64,000 bases of DNA, taken from JBMOUD01 sp049319665. Lineage in GTDB: Bacteria > Pseudomonadota > Gammaproteobacteria > Enterobacterales > Enterobacteriaceae. Under the pieces are notes generated by a model. The model was not told where the DNA came from, searched no databases, and saw only the letters and a program-made list of their open reading frames with translations. The DNA lies in contig NZ_JBMOUD010000008.1 in the NCBI RefSeq assembly GCF_049319665.1, positions 1 through 64,000 of the forward strand, given 5' to 3'. The position numbers were made by a program, and so were the translations under genes. Positions 52,939 to 61,832 of the stretch are shown in pieces (position 1 is the first letter of the stretch; each line of letters starts with the position of its first letter).

Positions 52939-53322
52939 TTTTTCGAGCTTTTCCAAAAGCTCCCCTTCTAATGCCAAAGACTTTTGCGTTTTAAGATCAA
53001 TGCATACAAAGGTGATTGCTGCATCGGCTACGGCTTCGCCTTTGCAAGTGATCACTTGCTCCAATACGCCGCTTCTCTTGCCTAATTCCTTCACCTTGCT
53101 ATCAATGAGTAACTCATCACCTAATACTGCGGATTTGCGGTAGTTGATATTGATATTTACCACAATGAACGCCATGTTTTTTTCACGCATCCACTTTTCG
53201 CTTGAGTGACCATCCAACCACTGCCAACGTGCAGCTTCAAGGAACTCAAGATAACGCGCATTATTAACATGCTGATAAACATCAATATGAAAACCGAGAA
53301 CTTTAATCGTTGTTTGTGCCAT
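52933..53322 (-). CDS. fadM: Long-chain acyl-CoA thioesterase FadM
   Basis: A 129-residue single hot-dog thioesterase that clears unusual acyl-CoA during fatty acid degradation. The catalytic region DVYQHVNNARYLEFLEAARW is at residues 14-33, and VVNININYRKSAVLGDEL follows; the ending ALEGELLEKLEKL matches E. coli. It is convergent with queC, and its stop codon lies in the arm of the repeat element, which may act in ending its transcription. Confidence 0.94.
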   Translation of the reverse strand: MAQTTIKVLGFHIDVYQHVNNARYLEFLEAARWQWLDGHSSEKWMREKNMAFIVVNININYRKSAVLGDELLIDSKVKELGKRSGVLEQVITCKGEAVADAAITFVCIDLKTQKSLALEGELLEKLEKL

Positions 53323-53444
53323 TGCTTATCTCTCCAGCGACGGGGACCAGCTCAGGCTACCATTAACCTGAACTGGTCGGATGTCCTTTAGATTAGCAGA
53401 AGAATGAAACAATAGATTTTTGGCATCTTATGTCGCGATCGTCA

Positions 53445-53819
53445 TCACAGTTTAAGGTGCGCGCGATTACGCTCAAAAAGCGCGGGACCAATTCCTGGAA
53501 CTTCTTGTAACTGGTCAACATCGGTAAAAGCTCCCAACTCATTACGATAATCTACGATCCTTTGTCCTTTTTTTAAGCCGACCCCGTTCATCACTCGGGC
53601 AAAATCCTCTGCCGTTGCCGTATTGATGCTGACCATATCCCCTTCACCAGGTGCTATTTTGCTTTTAGTCTGGTTAGGACTTTCCGCTGCTCGCGTGACT
53701 TTACTACTCGTCACAGCCTGAGGCGTTTTAGCCTGCAAAGGCGGCGCAGCCTGTAGGCCAAAAGATAGGGTAGAAAGAACAAGTGCCAGAGTCAGTGTGG
53801 TCATGCCCATTTTTTTCAT
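53445..53819 (-). CDS. ybaV: ComEA-like helix-hairpin-helix protein YbaV
   Basis: A 124-residue secreted or periplasmic protein: signal peptide to about residue 24, a Lys/Ser/Thr-rich linker, then a ComEA-type double helix-hairpin-helix (INTATAEDFARVMNGVGLKK, VDQLQEVPGIGPALFERNRA). In naturally competent bacteria ComEA binds incoming DNA in the periplasm; in E. coli the role of YbaV is not clear. It lies between fadM and ppiD as in E. coli. Confidence 0.88.
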   Translation of the reverse strand: MKKMGMTTLTLALVLSTLSFGLQAAPPLQAKTPQAVTSSKVTRAAESPNQTKSKIAPGEGDMVSINTATAEDFARVMNGVGLKKGQRIVDYRNELGAFTDVDQLQEVPGIGPALFERNRAHLKL

Positions 53820-53900
53820 GCTGTATCCTCCATGTGTTTGACAGCACGGGCATCGTGCGACAAATCAGTTCAGCAAACAAACGGCAGATTTTAAAAATGG

Positions 53901-53924
53901 AAAAGGCCGCGAAAGCGGCCTTTT
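53901..53924 (-). terminator. ppiD terminator
   Basis: A perfect AAAAGGCCGC/GCGGCCTTTT stem around GAAA lies about 45 bp past the ppiD stop, between ppiD and ybaV. Confidence 0.75.
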
Positions 53925-53970
53925 GGTATTGCATCTTGTTGCATCAAACTGCGGGATATCCCGCATAAAA

Positions 53971-55845
53971 TCAGTTCTGAGCGGCTGTGCCCAACTTAAT
54001 TTTTGCTTCCTGACGCAAGCTGTTCAGCAGTGCATCGAAGGTCGCATTTGACGACATTTTCTGAATTTCGTCAGAGAAACGTGCGGTGTCTGATTCAGGC
54101 AAGACACCCGGGTTTACAGCGGTCAGTTTAATCAACACTGTATTGCCTTGCTGATCTTCCGAAATACCGTAGCTCACCGCATCTTTCTGCGGCTGTGGCA
54201 ATGCGTAAACGTTTTGCTCGAAGTCAGACGGTTGCTGAGTACGTTGTACTTTTTGTACATTACTAAAGCTCAGGCCAGCAGCCTTCATCTCGTCATCACC
54301 TTTACCGGCCTTCAGCGCAGCCAAGATCTTAGCGCCATCAACACGCGCCTGATCTTCCGCTTTTTGCTGCTTAACCAGCGTAATCACTTGATCTTTAACG
54401 TCAGCAAAAGGTTTCACACCGGCTGCTTTATGATCATCGATACGGATAACAAAGGCACGATCGCCATCAACGGTAATCACATCAGAGTTACTGCCTGGCG
54501 CGCCAGCTTGACCAAGCAATGAGCCGCCTGAAATAGCCTGAGTGACAGGTTTGAAATTGATTGCCGCAGGAATATTTTGCTCAGTGAACCAATCAGTGTG
54601 AACAGCTTTAGTACCCGCAGCCTGCTCAGCAGAAGTCAAAGATTCATTGTCATTGGTTGCCGCATCACTCACTTTTTGTTGCAAGGCGTAGTAGGCATCC
54701 AGCGCTTTCTCTTGCTTCAACTTGCTAATGATATCGTCACGGACTTCGTTCAGAGGTTTAACCTGCGCAGGAGTAACATCATCCAAACGTAGGATGAAAT
54801 ATCCCAGATCAGATTTAATCACGCCTGAAACCTGACCTTTAGTCGTCAAATTAGCGGTTTTAAATTCTGGCAGCGTGGTTTCTGGCTCCATCCAACCCAA
54901 ATCCCCACCTTTTGCGCCGCTGAGCGTATCGGTGGATTTGGTTTTAGCGAGCTGAGCAAAATCAGCGCCTTTTTTCAGCTCATCCGCAATAGCATCAGAA
55001 TCGGCCTGGTTTTTAGAAACGATGACGCTGTAGCGACGACGTTCTGGTTGGCCGAATTCTGAACTGTGCTGGTCATAGTAAGCGGAAACATCAGCATCGC
55101 TCACCGTAACTTTGCTCTGAATGTCCGCAGCATCCATTTCGATATAGCTGATTTTGAACTCTTCTGGCGACACAAAGCGGTTCTTATTCTGCTCGTAAAA
55201 CGCTTGAAGTTCGGCATCGCTGGCCTGCTGTTTAGCAGCCAAAGCAGCGGTGTTGAAAGTTGCAGTCTGAACATCGCGCTCTTGCAGCAACAGCGATGAC
55301 AAAGTTTTGATTTCAACTGGTAAAACAAAGTCTGATTCGCCAAATGCTTGCGCCAATTGTTGGCTAACCAGTTGCTGTTTCATCAATTGAGCGAATTGGT
55401 CTGGCGTATAGCCGAGGCTCTGTACGCTTTGTACGTACTTAGCGTTATCAAATTGGCCATTAGTCTGGAATTGCGGAGCCGCAAGAATTGCCGCTTTGAT
55501 TTGATCATCGCTGACGGTAACACCTAACTTTTTCGAATATTGATCAAGCAGCGTTACGTCGATCAGATTATTCAAAGATTCACGACGCAATTGCTGCATG
55601 TAGCCATCGCTGCCGGCAAGTGTTGCGAACTGATCGCCAAGCTGTTGTTGAAGGCGCGCACGCTGATTTTGCACCGCTTCTTCTAACTTAGCACGGCTGA
55701 TCTCCTGGCCGTTTACTTTGGCAGCATAGTCGCCCGATCCGCCAATTAAATAGTTACCTACGCCTGTCAAAACAAATGACAAGACAATCAGGCCAAGAAT
55801 GATTTTGAGCACGACATGATTGGCGGCCGCGCGTAAATTGTCCAT
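53971..55845 (-). CDS. ppiD: Periplasmic chaperone PpiD
   Basis: An inner-membrane-anchored periplasmic folding factor near the Sec translocon. The 624-residue protein has a short cytosolic N-terminus, one membrane helix (about 15-35), a SurA-type N-terminal chaperone domain, and a parvulin domain around 265-355 (VIVSKNQADSDAIADELKKG, GGDLGWMEPETTLPEF). PpiD parvulin domains have little or no isomerase activity. The second Met is taken as start because it begins the family sequence MDNLRAAANH. Upstream of hupB lies about 360 bp without genes. Confidence 0.95.
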   Translation of the reverse strand: MDNLRAAANHVVLKIILGLIVLSFVLTGVGNYLIGGSGDYAAKVNGQEISRAKLEEAVQNQRARLQQQLGDQFATLAGSDGYMQQLRRESLNNLIDVTLLDQYSKKLGVTVSDDQIKAAILAAPQFQTNGQFDNAKYVQSVQSLGYTPDQFAQLMKQQLVSQQLAQAFGESDFVLPVEIKTLSSLLLQERDVQTATFNTAALAAKQQASDAELQAFYEQNKNRFVSPEEFKISYIEMDAADIQSKVTVSDADVSAYYDQHSSEFGQPERRRYSVIVSKNQADSDAIADELKKGADFAQLAKTKSTDTLSGAKGGDLGWMEPETTLPEFKTANLTTKGQVSGVIKSDLGYFILRLDDVTPAQVKPLNEVRDDIISKLKQEKALDAYYALQQKVSDAATNDNESLTSAEQAAGTKAVHTDWFTEQNIPAAINFKPVTQAISGGSLLGQAGAPGSNSDVITVDGDRAFVIRIDDHKAAGVKPFADVKDQVITLVKQQKAEDQARVDGAKILAALKAGKGDDEMKAAGLSFSNVQKVQRTQQPSDFEQNVYALPQPQKDAVSYGISEDQQGNTVLIKLTAVNPGVLPESDTARFSDEIQKMSSNATFDALLNSLRQEAKIKLGTAAQN

Positions 55846-56203
55846 CATAGTGAAGCAACACTCCGCTGTGTTTTGGGGTTAGAACCTGGCTGCAAGAAGA
55901 GAAACCTAGCTATTCCTGCGACACCCAATGTGGATGTTAACCATTAAACTGCATGTTTACACTGACACTTCGTTTCATTTGGTGTTCAAAAGAATCACTG
56001 CCAACAAGCTCGTACCGTTCTCTCAATCGAAAAAGAAAAAAGGCGCATCATTTTGATGCGCCTTGTATCTTACCTCACCAACTCTTTGCCGTCAGGTTAT
56101 TGTTTAACACAGCGATCTTTGTTGTTTTAAACATATCCATCTGCTGTTAAAAACAGCAATTACTGTCTTTTGCATGATGGTTTGACGCTAGAAGATCAGG
56201 CAA
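55846..56203. other. Gap between ppiD and hupB
   Basis: 358 bp without a gene hold the ppiD promoter and the hupB terminator described separately. A CTGCTGTT/AACAGCA inverted repeat at 56141-56157 is short and of unclear use. Confidence 0.45.
56040..56064 (-). terminator. hupB terminator
   Basis: A perfect 11-bp stem (AAGGCGCATCA and its complement) with a three-base loop is followed on the minus strand by TTTTTTCTTTTT. Confidence 0.85.
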
Positions 56204-56479
56204 TTATCCGTTAACAGCATCTTTTAAAGATTTACCAGCACGGAAGCCTGGAACTTTAGCTGCCGGGATACTGATTTCTTTGCCTGTCTGTGGATTGCGG
56301 CCAGTACGTGCTGAACGCTCACGAACGGAGAAAGTACCGAAACCAACCAGGGCAACCTCTTCACCAGATTTCAGAGAATCGGTTACAGATGCAAGTACAG
56401 CATCCAAAACACGTCCAGCTGCCGCTTTAGAAATATCAGCACCGGCGGCAATCTTATCGATCAATTGTGACTTATTCAC
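56204..56479 (-). CDS. hupB: DNA-binding protein HU-beta
   Basis: A 91-residue histone-like dimer that bends DNA. MNKSQLIDKIAAGADISKAA and GFGTFSVRERSARTGRNPQTG, the DNA-clasping arm, are typical. One residue is added at the C-terminus compared with E. coli. It lies downstream of lon on the same strand, with its own terminator. Confidence 0.97.
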   Translation of the reverse strand: MNKSQLIDKIAAGADISKAAAGRVLDAVLASVTDSLKSGEEVALVGFGTFSVRERSARTGRNPQTGKEISIPAAKVPGFRAGKSLKDAVNG

Positions 56480-56633
56480 GTTATCATCCCCTTTTGAATT
56501 CTATCGTCACGGTAGAACTTTTCCCTACAGACGTGACAGCGCTGCTGTTATATCAATCTTGTTAGGGGTATGCAAGCTGCCCAGAACAGACTTGATCCCG
56601 CTAACAGCCATATAAAGTAGCGGCACAAAAAAA

Positions 56634-56662
56634 GGCTGGCAAGTGAGAATTCACTTACCAGC
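56634..56662 (-). terminator. lon terminator
   Basis: A 13-bp stem with one mismatch (GGCTGGCAAGTGA against TCACTTACCAGCC) is followed on the minus strand by seven T, 34 bp past lon. Confidence 0.85.
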
Positions 56663-56695
56663 CCGATAATTATTTATTCTTTCTACGCTATGTCA

Positions 56696-59050
56696 CTATT
56701 TTGCAGCAACAGGTAACGCGCCGAAAGCCGGATTTTGCAGAGCAAGGTTCAATACATCATCGATGCGTTTAACCGGATGAATCTCCAAATCGGCCAGAAC
56801 GTTATCAGGGATCTCTTCCAAATCACGTTTGTTATCGTCCGGGATCAGCACCACTTTGATGCCACCACGGTGCGCCGCCAACAGTTTCTCTTTCAAGCCA
56901 CCGATCGGCAGTACCTGACCACGCAAGGTGATCTCACCAGTCATTGCTACATCAGCACGAACCGGGTTACCAGTCAGACAAGAAACCAAAGCGGTACACA
57001 TTGCAATACCTGCGCTTGGGCCGTCTTTCGGCGTAGCCCCTTCTGGTACGTGAACGTGGATATCACGTTTCTCGTAGAAGTCAGCATTAATACCCAGTTT
57101 TTCAGCGCGTGCACGTACAACTGTCAGAGCCGCCTGGATAGATTCTTGCATCACTTCCCCCAGAGAACCGGTGTAAGTGAGTTTGCCTTTACCCGGCACG
57201 CAAGCAGTTTCGATAGTCAGCAGCTCACCACCGACTTCGGTCCACGCCAAACCTGTCACCTGACCTACGCGGTTTTCTGTATCAGCACGGCCGTAATCGA
57301 CCTTCTGCACACCCAAGAAATCTTTCAGGTTATCGCCATTGATTTCAATGTGCTTGAGGGTTTTATCCATCAGCAGCTGTTTCACAGCTTTGCGGCACAG
57401 TTTGGATAATTCACGTTCCAAACTACGCACGCCCGCTTCGCGAGTATAGAAACGAATGATGCCAATAATGGCGCTGTCATCAACGGTCAATTCGTTTTTC
57501 TTCAGCGCGTTACGCTCGATTTGTTTCGGCAATAAGTGCTGCTTAGCAATGTTCAGTTTTTCGTCTTCGGTATAACCAGAGAGACGAATAACTTCCATAC
57601 GGTCCAACAGCGGAGCCGGGATATTCATCGAGTTAGATGTTGCTACGAACATCACATCAGACAAATCATAATCAACTTCCAGATAGTGGTCGTTGAATGC
57701 GACGTTTTGTTCTGGGTCCAGCACTTCTAACAACGCAGAAGCTGGGTCGCCACGCATGTCCGAAGACATTTTATCAATCTCATCCAACAGGAAAAGTGGG
57801 TTTTTAACGCCAACTTTCGCCATTTTCTGGATCAATTTACCCGGCATAGAACCGATGTAAGTCCGGCGATGTCCGCGGATTTCCGCTTCATCACGCACGC
57901 CACCCAATGCCATACGAACGTATTCACGACCGGTAGCACGAGCGATAGACTGACCGAGGGAGGTTTTACCTACGCCCGGAGGCCCAACCAAGCAAAGGAT
58001 TGGCCCTTTAATTTTGCTAACGCGTGTCTGAACCGCAAGATACTCGAGGATACGGTCTTTAACTCGTTCCAAACCAAAGTGATCGGTATCGAGTACTTCT
58101 TGCGCCTTACGCAAGTCTTTTTTCACTTTGCTACGCGCATTCCACGGAACCTGAAGCATCCAATCGATATAGCCGCGAACCACTGTCGCTTCCGCTGACA
58201 TCGGTGACATCATCTTCAGTTTTTGCAGCTCGGCTTCGGCTTTTTCACGCGCATCTTTCGGCATTTTTGCCGCGTCGATTTTGCGTTTTAAGGCTTCATG
58301 TTCGTCCGGTGCATCATCCATTTCGCCGAGTTCTTTCTGAATAGCTTTCATTTGCTCATTCAGGTAGTACTCGCGCTGACTCTTTTCCATCTGTTTTTTA
58401 ACGCGATTACGGATACGTTTTTCAACCTGCAACAGATCGATTTCCGATTCCATCATCGCCATCAGATATTCGAGGCGCTCGGTGATATCAAACATTTCCA
58501 ATACGGATTGTTTATCAGCAAGTTTTAATGGCATATGCGCAGCAATGGTATCTGCCAAGCGAGCCGCATCTTCAATGCTGTTTAATGATGTCAGGACTTC
58601 TGGCGGGATTTTTTTGTTCAGTTTGATATAACCTTCAAACTGATTGATCGCCGTGCGCACCAGAACTTCCTGCTCGCGCTCGTCAACAGCAGGAGATTCC
58701 AAATACTCTGCGCCAGCAGAAAAATGTTCGCCGCTGTCTGATAGCTGGGTAATACGGGCACGCTGCAAACCTTCCACCAGCACTTTTACTGTGCCATCTG
58801 GTAGCTTCAACATTTGCAGTATTGATGCCACGGTCCCTACAGAGAAGAGATCGTTTATGCCAGGCTCATCCGTAGAAGCCTCTTTTTGTGCCACCAGCAT
58901 GATTTTTTTATCGTGATCCATCGCGGCTTCAAGACACCGAATCGATTTTTCCCTGCCAACAAACAACGGGATCACCATGTGCGGATAAACCACCACATCG
59001 CGCAAAGGCAATACGGGGATTTCTATGCGTTCAGAACGCTCAGGGTTCAT
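56696..59050 (-). CDS. lon: ATP-dependent protease Lon
   Basis: A hexameric cytosolic AAA+ protease that degrades damaged proteins and regulators. The 784-residue length equals that of E. coli Lon. It has an N-terminal substrate domain, Walker A GPPGVGKTSLG near residue 356, Walker B FLLDEIDKM, and the Ser-Lys protease site in PKDGPSAGIAMCTAL (Ser at about 679) with the Lys in GLKEKLLAAHRGG. A sigma-32 promoter is readable upstream, matching heat-shock induction. Confidence 0.98.
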   Translation of the reverse strand: MNPERSERIEIPVLPLRDVVVYPHMVIPLFVGREKSIRCLEAAMDHDKKIMLVAQKEASTDEPGINDLFSVGTVASILQMLKLPDGTVKVLVEGLQRARITQLSDSGEHFSAGAEYLESPAVDEREQEVLVRTAINQFEGYIKLNKKIPPEVLTSLNSIEDAARLADTIAAHMPLKLADKQSVLEMFDITERLEYLMAMMESEIDLLQVEKRIRNRVKKQMEKSQREYYLNEQMKAIQKELGEMDDAPDEHEALKRKIDAAKMPKDAREKAEAELQKLKMMSPMSAEATVVRGYIDWMLQVPWNARSKVKKDLRKAQEVLDTDHFGLERVKDRILEYLAVQTRVSKIKGPILCLVGPPGVGKTSLGQSIARATGREYVRMALGGVRDEAEIRGHRRTYIGSMPGKLIQKMAKVGVKNPLFLLDEIDKMSSDMRGDPASALLEVLDPEQNVAFNDHYLEVDYDLSDVMFVATSNSMNIPAPLLDRMEVIRLSGYTEDEKLNIAKQHLLPKQIERNALKKNELTVDDSAIIGIIRFYTREAGVRSLERELSKLCRKAVKQLLMDKTLKHIEINGDNLKDFLGVQKVDYGRADTENRVGQVTGLAWTEVGGELLTIETACVPGKGKLTYTGSLGEVMQESIQAALTVVRARAEKLGINADFYEKRDIHVHVPEGATPKDGPSAGIAMCTALVSCLTGNPVRADVAMTGEITLRGQVLPIGGLKEKLLAAHRGGIKVVLIPDDNKRDLEEIPDNVLADLEIHPVKRIDDVLNLALQNPAFGALPVAAK

Positions 59051-59137
59051 AGAGCTCTCTCTTAGTTTAGCTTCCGCCAGGTTAAGGAAACCTCGTAAAA
59101 CACGAGTCAGACGGGTTTCAGCATGTAGTTAACTGAG

Positions 59138-59166
59138 TATATGGGGATGAATATCCGACATTCAAC
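59138..59166 (-). promoter_or_regulatory. Heat-shock (sigma-32) promoter of lon
   Basis: The minus strand reads GTTGAAT (59166-59160), 13 bases, then CCCCATATA (59146-59138). The same arrangement and much of the leader down to GAGAGAGCTCTATG are as in E. coli lon. Confidence 0.85.
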
Positions 59167-59186
59167 GACAAGAATACGAGAAAAAA

Positions 59187-59211
59187 AAATGGGAGAAAAA
59201 ATCCCCCATTT
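59187..59211 (-). terminator. clpX terminator
   Basis: An AAATGGG/CCCATTT stem is followed by nine T on the minus strand, about 30 bp past clpX. Confidence 0.75.
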
Positions 59212-59241
59212 ATCGACTAACCAACTGGATTAATTGGTCAT

Positions 59242-60516
59242 TTATTCACCTGAAGCTTGCTGCGCCTCGGGTTTACCATAAATTACCAGCGGTTCTGATT
59301 GGCCAGCGATCACAGATTCATCAATAACGACTTTGTCTACGCTTTCCATTGATGGCAAGTCGTACATAGTGTTGAGCAATGCGGCTTCAACGATAGAACG
59401 CAGACCACGCGCCCCAGTTTTACGCTCCATGGCTTTTTTAGCGATAGACACTAACGCCTCGTCACGGAACTCCAAATCAACACCTTCAAGATTGAACAAT
59501 GCCTGATATTGCTTAGTCAGGGCATTTTTCGGCTCTTTCAGGATTTGAATCAGGGCATCCTGGCTTAGCTCACTCAGGGTCGCAACAACCGGCAGACGAC
59601 CGATAAACTCAGGGATCAGACCAAATTTGATCAAATCTTCTGGTTCAGCCTGTGCCAACAGTTCGCCTTCACTTGCTTTCTCAGACTTGCCTTTAACTTC
59701 TGCGCCGAAACCAATACCGGTACCCGTGTTGATACGTTGACCGATAACTTTATCCAGGCCAGCAAATGCACCACCACAGATAAAGAGGATCTTCGAGGTA
59801 TCAACCTGCAGGAATTCCTGCTGTGGATGCTTACGTCCGCCCTGAGGTGGAACAGCAGCAATAGTCCCTTCGATCAGTTTCAACAGCGCCTGCTGCACGC
59901 CTTCACCTGATACATCGCGGGTGATGGACGGGTTGTCTGATTTACGAGAAATTTTGTCAATTTCATCGATATAGACAATACCGCGCTGTGCTTTCTGTAC
60001 GTCGTAATCACATTTTTGCAGCAGTTTCTGGATGATGTTTTCAACATCCTCACCCACATAACCGGCTTCAGTCAATGTGGTGGCATCTGCCATCGTGAAA
60101 GGAACATCCAGGAAACGAGCCAGTGTTTCTGCAAGCAGAGTCTTACCGCTACCCGTTGGCCCGATCAGCAAAATATTACTTTTGCCAAGCTCAATACCAT
60201 TGCTGGTATCGCCATTACGCAGACGCTTGTAGTGGTTATAAACGGCAACCGCCAACACTTTTTTCGCCGGTTCCTGACCAATGACGTAATCATCAAGGTG
60301 TTCACGGATCTCATGCGGAGTTGGCAACGCACTGCGTTCACGGTGTGGTGCGACTTCTTTAATCTCTTCGCGAATAATGTCATTGCATAAATCGACACAT
60401 TCATCGCAGATATACACTGACGGCCCGGCAATCAGCTTACGCACTTCATGCTGGCTTTTGCCGCAGAAAGAGCAATACAGCAGCTTTCCTGAACCGTCTT
60501 TGCGCTTATCTGTCAT
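59242..60516 (-). CDS. clpX: ATP-dependent Clp protease, ATPase subunit ClpX
   Basis: An AAA+ unfoldase that delivers tagged proteins to ClpP. The 424-residue protein has an N-terminal C4 zinc-binding domain (Cys15, 18, 37, 40), Walker A GPTGSGKT at 119-126, Walker B IVYIDEIDK, the ClpP-contacting IGF-type loop near GIGFGAEV, and the C-terminal small domain. It follows clpP by 206 bp, as in other gamma-proteobacteria, and has a strong terminator. Confidence 0.98.
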   Translation of the reverse strand: MTDKRKDGSGKLLYCSFCGKSQHEVRKLIAGPSVYICDECVDLCNDIIREEIKEVAPHRERSALPTPHEIREHLDDYVIGQEPAKKVLAVAVYNHYKRLRNGDTSNGIELGKSNILLIGPTGSGKTLLAETLARFLDVPFTMADATTLTEAGYVGEDVENIIQKLLQKCDYDVQKAQRGIVYIDEIDKISRKSDNPSITRDVSGEGVQQALLKLIEGTIAAVPPQGGRKHPQQEFLQVDTSKILFICGGAFAGLDKVIGQRINTGTGIGFGAEVKGKSEKASEGELLAQAEPEDLIKFGLIPEFIGRLPVVATLSELSQDALIQILKEPKNALTKQYQALFNLEGVDLEFRDEALVSIAKKAMERKTGARGLRSIVEAALLNTMYDLPSMESVDKVVIDESVIAGQSEPLVIYGKPEAQQASGE

Positions 60517-60722
60517 CAGTAAACCTCTTCTTTATTCTTTGTCCCGCGATGGAAACACAGCGGCACCGACTATACACATAGCGACCGTAAGTCAGGCCGA
60601 TGATGAATAATGTTATTGCCCATTGGCAGTTAAGTAGAGAAGCCGTTTAAACCGCTTCTCTACGTTGGTAAAATGTCCGTATGAGAATAATTATAGACCA
60701 TCAACCCGGCGTAATTAAGCCG

Positions 60723-61346
60723 TTAAACGCGATGTGTCAATACGGAGTCGACTAAACCGTAGTCTACAGCCTCTTGTGCGGACAAGAAACGATCGCGCTC
60801 AGTGTCACGCTCTATTTCTTCGAGAGCTTTGCCCGTATGTTTAGCCATCAATGTGTTCATACGCTCTTTGACTTTCAGGATCTCTTTAGCATGGATATCA
60901 ATATCCGTTGCCTGGCCCTGGAAGCCGCCCAGCGGTTGGTGAATCATCACGCGCGCATTTGGCAGAACGAAACGCTTGCCTTTAGCACCGGCAGTCAGCA
61001 GGAATGAGCCCATAGAACAAGCTTGACCCATACAAATCGTACTAACGTCAGGTTTGATAAACTGCATGGTGTCATAGATAGACATACCAGAAGTAATCAC
61101 GCCGCCCGGTGAGTTAATATAGAGGAAAATATCTTTCTCTGGATTTTCCGCTTCCAAAAACAGCAACTGAGCCACGATCAAGTTGGCCATATGATCTTCA
61201 ACTTGCCCGGTGAGGAATATCACACGCTCTTTGAGCAGACGCGAGTAGATGTCGTATGAACGCTCACCGCGTGAAGTCTGCTCTACCACCATTGGTACCA
61301 GAGCCATGTTTGGTGCAAATTGTTCTCTTTCACCGCTGTATGACAT
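60723..61346 (-). CDS. clpP: ATP-dependent Clp protease, proteolytic subunit
   Basis: The tetradecameric serine protease core used by ClpX and ClpA. The 207-residue precursor keeps the catalytic triad Ser111 (GQACSMG), His136 (VMIHQPLGG) and Asp185. The N-terminal propeptide of about 14 residues (MSYSGEREQFAPNM) matches that of E. coli. A sigma-32 promoter lies about 160-185 bp upstream. Confidence 0.98.
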   Translation of the reverse strand: MSYSGEREQFAPNMALVPMVVEQTSRGERSYDIYSRLLKERVIFLTGQVEDHMANLIVAQLLFLEAENPEKDIFLYINSPGGVITSGMSIYDTMQFIKPDVSTICMGQACSMGSFLLTAGAKGKRFVLPNARVMIHQPLGGFQGQATDIDIHAKEILKVKERMNTLMAKHTGKALEEIERDTERDRFLSAQEAVDYGLVDSVLTHRV

Positions 61347-61504
61347 AACCGTCTCCTAATGAATTCTCTTTGGCGCTAGTTGAAACCGATTCTACTTGAG
61401 ATAAATAACTATGACTATGCCCAAGCGGCCTGGTCGCCGTTTAACGGCAGACGGTTGTTATCAGTTAGAAGTTAACAGCAAAGTTACCTATATGTCTCGT
61501 AGAC

Positions 61505-61532
61505 AATTGGGGGAAAAGAGGCCATTTTCAAG
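61505..61532 (-). promoter_or_regulatory. Heat-shock (sigma-32) promoter of clpP
   Basis: The minus strand reads CTTGAAA (61532-61526), 12 bases, then CCCCCAATT (61513-61505), a good match to the sigma-32 pattern, upstream of a known RpoH gene. Confidence 0.75.
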
Positions 61533-61674
61533 CCCTTCTGGAATTTCTTTTGCAAAGTTCGGCTCTCAGAAGCGCTGATGGACGGCTTTCCGCCTCCCTG
61601 GACGCATATTTTTTAGATATGACGCTGATAAATATAGTACAAAAATAGCCGAAACAATAAAAAAGCCAACTATT

Positions 61675-61757
61675 TATACCCAATAAACTTCAAGATGCAG
61701 GTCGGCGGCAAGCCGCGCAGCCACCACTTCAGGTTGTTGAAGACTAGCGGGAATAAA
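61675..61757. repeat. Interspersed repeat fragment
   Basis: TACCCAATAAACTTCAAGATGCAGG followed by GGCGGCAAG is typical of short palindromic repeats scattered between genes in Yersinia- and Serratia-like genomes (written here as overlapping parts: TACCCAATAAACTTCAAG and CAAGATGCAGG). A related copy lies at 63557-63650. Confidence 0.55.
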
Positions 61758-61769
61758 TAGAAATAAAAA

Positions 61770-61795
61770 AACCCGCAGTTCTCACCACGGGTTTG
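61770..61795 (-). terminator. tig terminator
   Basis: An AAACCCG/CGGGTTT stem is followed on the minus strand by seven T, about 40 bp past the tig stop codon. Confidence 0.8.
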
Positions 61796-61832
61796 AGATG
61801 AATGCCATAACTAGCACTCAATATCTGCAAAA

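Larger units (their letters stand above)
61347..61832. other. Gap between clpP and tig
   Basis: 486 bp without a gene hold the clpP heat-shock promoter, a repeat-like stretch and the tig terminator, all listed separately. Nothing else was recognised. Confidence 0.5.
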
